Positions 7,836-11,655 of a stretch of 11,655 nt of DNA are shown here, one piece after another. Below the pieces are notes generated by a model, which ran no database searches, was not told where the DNA came from, and saw only the letters and a list, made by a program, of their open reading frames with translations. The translations under genes were made by a program, and so were the position numbers. Source of the DNA: an uncultured Alphaproteobacteria bacterium (lineage in GTDB: Bacteria > Pseudomonadota > Alphaproteobacteria > RF32 > CAG-239); assembly GCA_949542085.1 (NCBI GenBank), contig CATGXW010000008.1, positions 1 to 11,655 of the forward strand. Reading direction: 5' to 3'. Numbering within the stretch: position 1 is the first letter of the stretch; the number at the start of each line of letters is the position of its first letter.

Positions 7836-8765
7836 TTAATCAAAATAGCCCAAAGACAAATAACGCTCTACCGCATCCGGCAGAATGACGACGATATTTT
7901 TCTTTTTCATCTCCGGCCGTTTTCCTAATTTCAGAGCGGCGCACAAAGCGGCACCAGCCGAAATACCGATTGGCAATCCCTCAAATTTTGCCGCCAGACG
8001 AGCCGTTTCAACAGCCTCGTCGTCCGTAATATCCATAACCTCGTTAACCAGATTGTCATTATAAAAAGGCGGAACAAATCCGGCGCCGATACCGGGAATT
8101 TTATGCGGACCGGCATCTCCGCCGTTCAAAACAGGACTGGATTTCGGTTCAACCGCAACCACATATAAATCAGGATTTGAGGTCTTTAACGTCGCGGCAA
8201 TACCGGTCAATGTTCCGGATGTTCCCACGGCGCTCACCAACACATCAACCTCGCCGGCCGTGTCTTCCAAAATCTCAATACTGGTACCAAAGCGATGCGC
8301 GTTGGGATTAGCTTCGTTATAAAACTGTTGCAACATCACCACATTCGGATTCTTTTCCATCAGCATTTCCGCTTTGGCCAAGGCCCCTTTCATTCCGTCA
8401 GCCGCCGGCGTCAAAATAACTTCCGCCCCAAAATGACGCATCAGCAAGATCCGTTCTTTTGACATATTCTCCGGCATTGTGATAACCAGCTTATACCCCT
8501 TGGCCGCACACATCGCCGCCAAAGCAATTCCCGTGTTACCGCTTGTCGCTTCCAAAAAAACGGTATCGGGCGTGACGGCACCGCTTTTTTCCGCCTCTTC
8601 CAACATTCGCTGCGCTATCCTGTCTTTAATCGAAAACAACGGATTGTAAAATTCGCATTTTCCCAAAATCGTCGCTTTGCTCTGACAATGCTTTGCCAAA
8701 CGGCTTAACGCCAACAACGGTGTTTTCCCAACCATTTCTGTAATCGATTCGTAGATTTTCTTCAT
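7836..8765 (-). CDS. cysK: Cysteine synthase (O-acetylserine sulfhydrylase), CysK type
   Basis: This PLP enzyme makes L-cysteine from O-acetylserine and sulfide in the cytosol. The 309 residues match the usual CysK length. The PLP lysine is K47 in NPLFSIKDR (41-49); TSGNTG (74-79) is the substrate-binding loop; GTSGTLTG (181-188) is the phosphate-binding loop; GISAGAA (267-273) and DAVERYLS (297-304) close the active site. Three positions depart from the commonest forms: GTSGT rather than GTGGT, ISAGA rather than SSGA, and DAVERY rather than a GERY form. It is therefore a divergent CysK, and a related beta-replacement enzyme such as CysM cannot be fully excluded. The ATG has AGGGAG 6 bases upstream (8772-8777). 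It is divergent from the + strand gene at 8865, with a candidate promoter between them. Confidence 0.92.
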   Translation of the reverse strand: MKKIYESITEMVGKTPLLALSRLAKHCQSKATILGKCEFYNPLFSIKDRIAQRMLEEAEKSGAVTPDTVFLEATSGNTGIALAAMCAAKGYKLVITMPENMSKERILLMRHFGAEVILTPAADGMKGALAKAEMLMEKNPNVVMLQQFYNEANPNAHRFGTSIEILEDTAGEVDVLVSAVGTSGTLTGIAATLKTSNPDLYVVAVEPKSSPVLNGGDAGPHKIPGIGAGFVPPFYNDNLVNEVMDITDDEAVETARLAAKFEGLPIGISAGAALCAALKLGKRPEMKKKNIVVILPDAVERYLSLGYFD

Positions 8766-8812
8766 GTCCGGCTCCCTAAATCATGTTCATAAGCGGTAAA
8801 ATCCTCTAGACC

Positions 8813-8841
8813 TATATAACAAGTCTTTGCTAAGATTACAA
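8813..8841 (-). promoter_or_regulatory. Candidate promoter for cysK
   Basis: On the - strand TTGTAA (8841-8836, 4 of 6 to the -35 consensus) is separated by exactly 17 bases from TATATA (8818-8813, 4 of 6 to the -10 consensus). The start would be near 8806, giving a leader of about 40 bases with a good Shine-Dalgarno. No operator is recognised. Confidence 0.4.
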
Positions 8842-8842
8842 T
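8837..8842 (+). promoter_or_regulatory. Candidate -10 box for the exported Sel1-like protein gene
   Basis: TACAAT matches 5 of 6 bases of the -10 consensus and lies 22 bases before the ATG at 8865. No acceptable -35 box is found 16-18 bases upstream, so support is weak. It overlaps the proposed -35 box of cysK on the other strand, meaning the two divergent promoters, if real, would compete. Confidence 0.2.
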
Positions 8843-8864
8843 AACTTAAAAGCAAACGAATAAC

Positions 8865-9443
8865 ATGAAAAAATACGGCCTTATTAGTTTATTAATATCA
8901 TACATCGCAAGTTTTTCCGCTCAGGCTTCCAGTCTGGACGAACTCTATCGCGACATCGTCCGCTCTGACAATCAGGGCTACTTGCCGTTATTCGTTAAAA
9001 ACCGCGATATTCCCGATATCTTGATTGAAGAAGAATTACTCAAACAGAACCTGCCGACCACTCGACAAAACTCAAAAGAGCCTGTGTCTGATGTCGTCAA
9101 CCTGACCAATGATAGACTAAAGCGCGAACAAGCCATCGCCGCCGCCAATAAACGTTGGCAAGAAACGATTGTTGCCGTGCGTGAAAATCGGGTAACACCG
9201 ATAGAGCTACAGGAAACCACCAGTCGTGTTCAAAAAGAAGACCCCCACGCAACCGAGATTTTAGCATGGATGAATGCTCGCGGTATCGGCGTCCCCCTTA
9301 ACCTGATTGAAGCGTTTGCATTATATCAACAAGCCGCGGCGTTACACGTTCCCAACGCAACGGAAAACGCACTCAAAGTTTATCAAGCGATGAACCCGCA
9401 ACAACGCCGCAACTTAAAAAGTGCCGGCGGCTTGAAAATTTAG
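8865..9443 (+). CDS. Exported protein of unknown function with one Sel1-like repeat
   Basis: I do not recognise this 192-residue protein as a named family. It starts MKKYGLISLLISYIASFSAQA, a typical Sec signal peptide (positive n-region, hydrophobic core, cleavage probably after A-Q-A at residue 21), so the mature form is likely periplasmic or outside the cell. No lipobox Cys is seen. Residues 25-125 are polar, charged and mostly helical in character, with a Pro/Thr/Asn-rich break near 63-75. Residues about 129-165 resemble a single Sel1/TPR-type repeat: ATEILAWMNARGIGVPLN followed by EAFALYQQAA. Sel1-like repeats usually mediate protein contacts. The tail is basic (QQRRNLKSAGGLKI). The start has no strong Shine-Dalgarno. 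It is a single gene, divergent from cysK and convergent with gmk, with which it shares 4 bases at the stop codons. Confidence 0.8.
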   Translation: MKKYGLISLLISYIASFSAQASSLDELYRDIVRSDNQGYLPLFVKNRDIPDILIEEELLKQNLPTTRQNSKEPVSDVVNLTNDRLKREQAIAAANKRWQETIVAVRENRVTPIELQETTSRVQKEDPHATEILAWMNARGIGVPLNLIEAFALYQQAAALHVPNATENALKVYQAMNPQQRRNLKSAGGLKI

Positions 9444-10102
9444 CCTTCTTCAACTTCTTTAACAAGTTCGCGCACAAAACCTTTAAGACCGACTTGCCGG
9501 ACGCGTTTCATTCTTTCGCCGGAGATGATTTTCTGGATTTTAAAAACCGTTTCTTCCAAATCAACGTTGACAATCACATAGTCAAACTCATCCCAATGGC
9601 TCATCTTATCAAGAATAATGCCCATGCGCTTCTCAATAACCTCTTTTGAATCTGTCCCCCGATTTTCCAAACGGGAACGTAATTCTTTAATTGAAGGCGG
9701 CAACAAATAAATCGTCACAATATCCTCGGGAGCTTTTTGGCGCATCTGACGGGCGCCGGCCCAGTCCATATCAAACAAAACGTCTTGACCGACATTGATA
9801 AAGCTGTCCACTTCCGAGCGCAAAGTCCCGTAACGAGCCCCGTATTGAGAGTCAACATACTCATAAAAAGCATCCTGCTCCAAAAATTCATTATACTGCT
9901 CGTCGGTAACGAAATAATAATCAACACCGTCAACTTCGCCTTCTCGCGGCGCTCTGGTTGTGACCGAGACCGAAAACTTGATATTGGGATCTCGTTTCAG
10001 CAATTCTTTTGCAACAGTCCCTTTACCTGTGCCTGACGGCGCTTCAATAATAAACATCGCCCCTTTGCGCACTTTTTTTAATCGATTGATAATTTCATCC
10101 AT
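9440..10102 (-). CDS. gmk: Guanylate kinase
   Basis: Gmk phosphorylates GMP to GDP with ATP, in the cytosol, for GTP/dGTP supply and (p)ppGpp metabolism. The 220 residues fit the usual 200-220. The P-loop is APSGTGKGT (21-29). The GMP-binding segment is SVSVTTRAPREGEVDGVDYYF (44-64). VLFDMDWAGARQMR and the lid region RLENRGTDS further identify the family. The residue after the P-loop Lys is Gly (GKGT), as in adenylate and cytidylate kinases, rather than the usual Ser/Thr. A longer frame from a GTG at 10114 exists, but GAGG (10109-10112) sits 6 bases before the ATG at 10102, so I use that start. It begins 8 bases after the yicC stop codon, suggesting translational coupling. Its stop overlaps that of the convergent gene ending at 9443. 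Confidence 0.96.
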   Translation of the reverse strand: MDEIINRLKKVRKGAMFIIEAPSGTGKGTVAKELLKRDPNIKFSVSVTTRAPREGEVDGVDYYFVTDEQYNEFLEQDAFYEYVDSQYGARYGTLRSEVDSFINVGQDVLFDMDWAGARQMRQKAPEDIVTIYLLPPSIKELRSRLENRGTDSKEVIEKRMGIILDKMSHWDEFDYVIVNVDLEETVFKIQKIISGERMKRVRQVGLKGFVRELVKEVEEG

Positions 10103-10108
10103 TGTTGA

Positions 10109-10112
10109 CCTC
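10109..10112 (-). promoter_or_regulatory. gmk ribosome binding site overlapping the yicC stop codon
   Basis: GAGG shares two bases with the TGA stop of yicC (TGAGG) and lies 6 bases before the gmk ATG at 10102. This fixes the gmk start over the GTG at 10114 and implies that ribosomes finishing yicC can re-initiate on gmk. Confidence 0.65.
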
Positions 10113-11010
10113 ACTCAATATTTTGAACCTGTTCACGAAACTGCTCAATAAGCGCTTTCAGTTCCATCCCCAGATTGGTTAATGCAATATCACAAGACTT
10201 TGAACAAGTCGTGTTCGCTTCTCTGTTTAATTCCTGACATAAAAAATCCAAACGTCGACCGACAGCCCCGTCGGCGTTCAACAAATTTTCCGCTGTTTTG
10301 ATATGGGCTTGCAAACGATCAATTTCTTCTCGGATATCCGCCCGCGTCACATACAAAACCAGTTCTTGCGCCAATCGGTCTTCACCAATCTCAACACCGT
10401 CTGCCCATTGCTTTATCTGTTCTGCCAGCTTTTCTTTCATTTTTTCCGGAATTGTTTCTGCAATACCCGCAATTTCAGAAGCCGCCACAGCAATCTTCCG
10501 TAAGATATTTTCCAGAGCACTTTTGATTTTAGCCCCCTCGGCTTGCCTGTCTTGCGCCAGTTTTTCGCACACAACCCCAAAATCAACAAGCAATTGTTGC
10601 CTCAGCAAAGTGTTTTCCTCATCGCTCAAACCGGCATCATCATTCTCAACAACGCCTTTCATTGATAACAAAGAAGTTGGCGACGGTTTTCCCATCACTT
10701 CGGCATTATTCTGATATAACGAAACGGCTTTCTCCGTCAACAAAGCCAACAAGGCTTCATTAATTTTCGGCAAACCGGCATCACCTTGCGATTTCAAATC
10801 CAAAACAACCTGCACGCTTCCGCGACTCAAAAATTTTGCGGCGACATCTTTCAAATCTGCCGTTAACGCCTCATACCCGAATGGCAGTCTGGTTTTCAAA
10901 TCAAACGACTTGCCATTGACGCTTTTTATCTCCCACACCCAGTCAAACTGCCGCTGATTGATTAAAGCGCCCCCTTTCTGGCTGGCAAATCCGGTCATAC
11001 TGGAAATCAT
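10111..11010 (-). CDS. yicC: YicC/YloC-family protein
   Basis: The 299-residue protein has the family signatures: SMTGFA (4-9) at the N-terminus; WEIKSVNGKSFDLKTRLP (26-43), where many members have NHR; REEIDRLQAHI (227-237); and GRRLDFLCQELNREANT (251-267) followed by SK. The middle (about 140-215) is helical and rich in Glu, Lys and Ala. E. coli YicC has been linked to small-RNA decay and members of the family have been described as endoribonucleases; that role here is by homology only. The start ATG at 11010 gives the expected MxxSMTGFA beginning; AAGGAG (11021-11026) lies 10 bases upstream. An ATG at 11017 is nearer the SD but out of frame. It forms an operon with gmk, an arrangement common in proteobacteria. 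Confidence 0.93.
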   Translation of the reverse strand: MISSMTGFASQKGGALINQRQFDWVWEIKSVNGKSFDLKTRLPFGYEALTADLKDVAAKFLSRGSVQVVLDLKSQGDAGLPKINEALLALLTEKAVSLYQNNAEVMGKPSPTSLLSMKGVVENDDAGLSDEENTLLRQQLLVDFGVVCEKLAQDRQAEGAKIKSALENILRKIAVAASEIAGIAETIPEKMKEKLAEQIKQWADGVEIGEDRLAQELVLYVTRADIREEIDRLQAHIKTAENLLNADGAVGRRLDFLCQELNREANTTCSKSCDIALTNLGMELKALIEQFREQVQNIE

Positions 11011-11041
11011 CGACCATAAACTCCTTATTAATTTTTTTGGT

Positions 11042-11047
11042 ATTATA
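11042..11047 (-). promoter_or_regulatory. Candidate -10 box for the yicC-gmk operon
   Basis: A perfect TATAAT on the - strand (11047-11042) would start transcription near 11035, about 25 bases before the yicC ATG and just upstream of its AAGGAG. No convincing -35 box is visible at 16-18 bases. The 77-bp gap between the divergent genes is extremely AT-rich, so chance matches are likely. Confidence 0.35.
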
Positions 11048-11087
11048 TATAAGAAATATTAAAAAGTTTTTACCGTGGAAAAAATAA

Positions 11088-11655
11088 ATGAACAGAAACC
11101 AAAACATTCTCATCACCGGAGCCACCAGCGGCATTGGCGAAGCTCTTGCTCTTCACTATGCAAAAACAACTGGCAAAACATTATTTCTCTGCGGCCGAGA
11201 TGAATCCCGCCTAAAAGCCGTCACTCAAAAATGCACACATGCCGGAGCAGTCGTCTTTTCAAACATTGTTGACGTGACCGATAAGGATGCGATAAAAAAT
11301 TGGATACAATCCTGTGAAGAAAAAGCAAACATCAATCTGGTCATTGCCAACGCCGGTGTCGCCACTCTTCAAGAAAACACGGAAAACATTTATAAAACAT
11401 TCGACACCAATGTTTACGGTGTTTTAAACACGGTTCTGCCTGCTCTGGAAATTTATAAAAACCGTTTGCGCAAACAAACCTCCGGTACCAGTTCTCTGGA
11501 CCAATTCATTAATAAAATGAAAAAACAAAAAAAAGCGTTTTCCATCAACCCCTTTACAAAAAAATATCTAAGCAACATCGGCTGTGAGTTATACAATACC
11601 GACCAAAAAGCCATAGCCATTGTCAGCTCCATCGCCGGTTACCACGGCTTGCCGA
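11088..11655 (+). CDS. Short-chain dehydrogenase/reductase, N-terminal part (3' end outside window), with an internal insertion
   Basis: The frame is open from the ATG at 11088 to the window edge (189 complete codons). It is a classical Rossmann-fold SDR that reduces or oxidises a carbonyl/alcohol with NAD(P)H: TGATSGIG (10-17) is the dinucleotide loop, CGRDESRL (35-42) the end of beta-2, VDV near 61-63 the adenine contact, IANAG (86-90) the NNAG motif, and DTNVYGVLNTVLPAL (106-120) helix 4 with Asn108. VSSIAG (179-184) carries the catalytic Ser, S181; the YxxxK motif lies beyond the window. In ordinary SDRs only about 15-20 residues separate the LPAL helix from this serine strand. Here about 60 do, through a Lys/Asn/Ser-rich insertion at about 127-173. 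The substrate is unknown. A weak TGGA precedes the ATG. It is divergent from yicC. Confidence 0.88.
   Translation, partial: MNRNQNILITGATSGIGEALALHYAKTTGKTLFLCGRDESRLKAVTQKCTHAGAVVFSNIVDVTDKDAIKNWIQSCEEKANINLVIANAGVATLQENTENIYKTFDTNVYGVLNTVLPALEIYKNRLRKQTSGTSSLDQFINKMKKQKKAFSINPFTKKYLSNIGCELYNTDQKAIAIVSSIAGYHGLP

Noticed and set aside
7788..7836. Inverted repeat AGTCGC/GCGACT downstream of cysK as a terminator
   Set aside because: Only 6 bp with a loop of nearly 40 bases and no U run placed after it.
10943..11134. - strand frame of 63 codons overlapping the yicC start (ATG at 11017)
   Set aside because: Its codons lie out of frame over the conserved yicC N-terminus, and the SD is only 3 bases from that ATG. 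yicC explains the region.

Overview
The window looks like ordinary chromosomal housekeeping DNA from a Gram-negative bacterium, most likely an alphaproteobacterium of moderate to low GC. The evidence for this is: the order rimP-nusA-ylxR-infB, with the YlxR protein carrying a C-terminal L7Ae-like domain; an IF-2 with an alphaproteobacterial style N-terminus; a LptG permease ending in LHLEDG; and a yicC-gmk pair. The assignment is by inspection only. I see no mobile element, CRISPR array, tRNA or rRNA, and no intergenic stretch longer than about 110 bp.

Layout. (1) 1-657, + strand: the 3' part of pyruvate kinase, ending at a perfect 12-bp hairpin that can terminate transcription from both sides. 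(2) 696-5859, - strand: a translation/transcription-factor operon in the order rimP, nusA, ylxR(-L7Ae), infB. It stops right after infB, so rbfA, truB, rpsO and pnp are not next to it. A terminator-shaped hairpin sits directly in front of the rimP ribosome binding site, below a candidate promoter, and may be an attenuator. (3) 5968-7749, - strand: lptG (LPS export permease), closely followed by a PAP2-type membrane phosphatase. Both are envelope-lipid genes. (4) 7836-8765, - strand: a CysK-type cysteine synthase. (5) 8865-9443, + strand: a small exported protein with one Sel1-like repeat and no recognised function; its stop codon overlaps the gmk stop on the other strand. (6) 9440-11010, - strand: yicC followed by gmk (guanylate kinase), translationally coupled. 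(7) 11088 to the window end, + strand: the 5' part of a short-chain dehydrogenase/reductase with an unusual insertion of about 45 residues before its catalytic serine.

The rimP operon supplies 30S maturation (RimP), elongation/termination control (NusA), an RNA-binding protein and initiation factor 2. The lptG/PAP2 pair points to the outer membrane and lipid phosphates, and gmk to GTP precursor supply. I do not see a clear new system. The best leads are the hairpin before rimP, the SDR insertion, the exported Sel1-like protein, and the loss of the usual gene neighbours (rbfA after infB, lptF before lptG).
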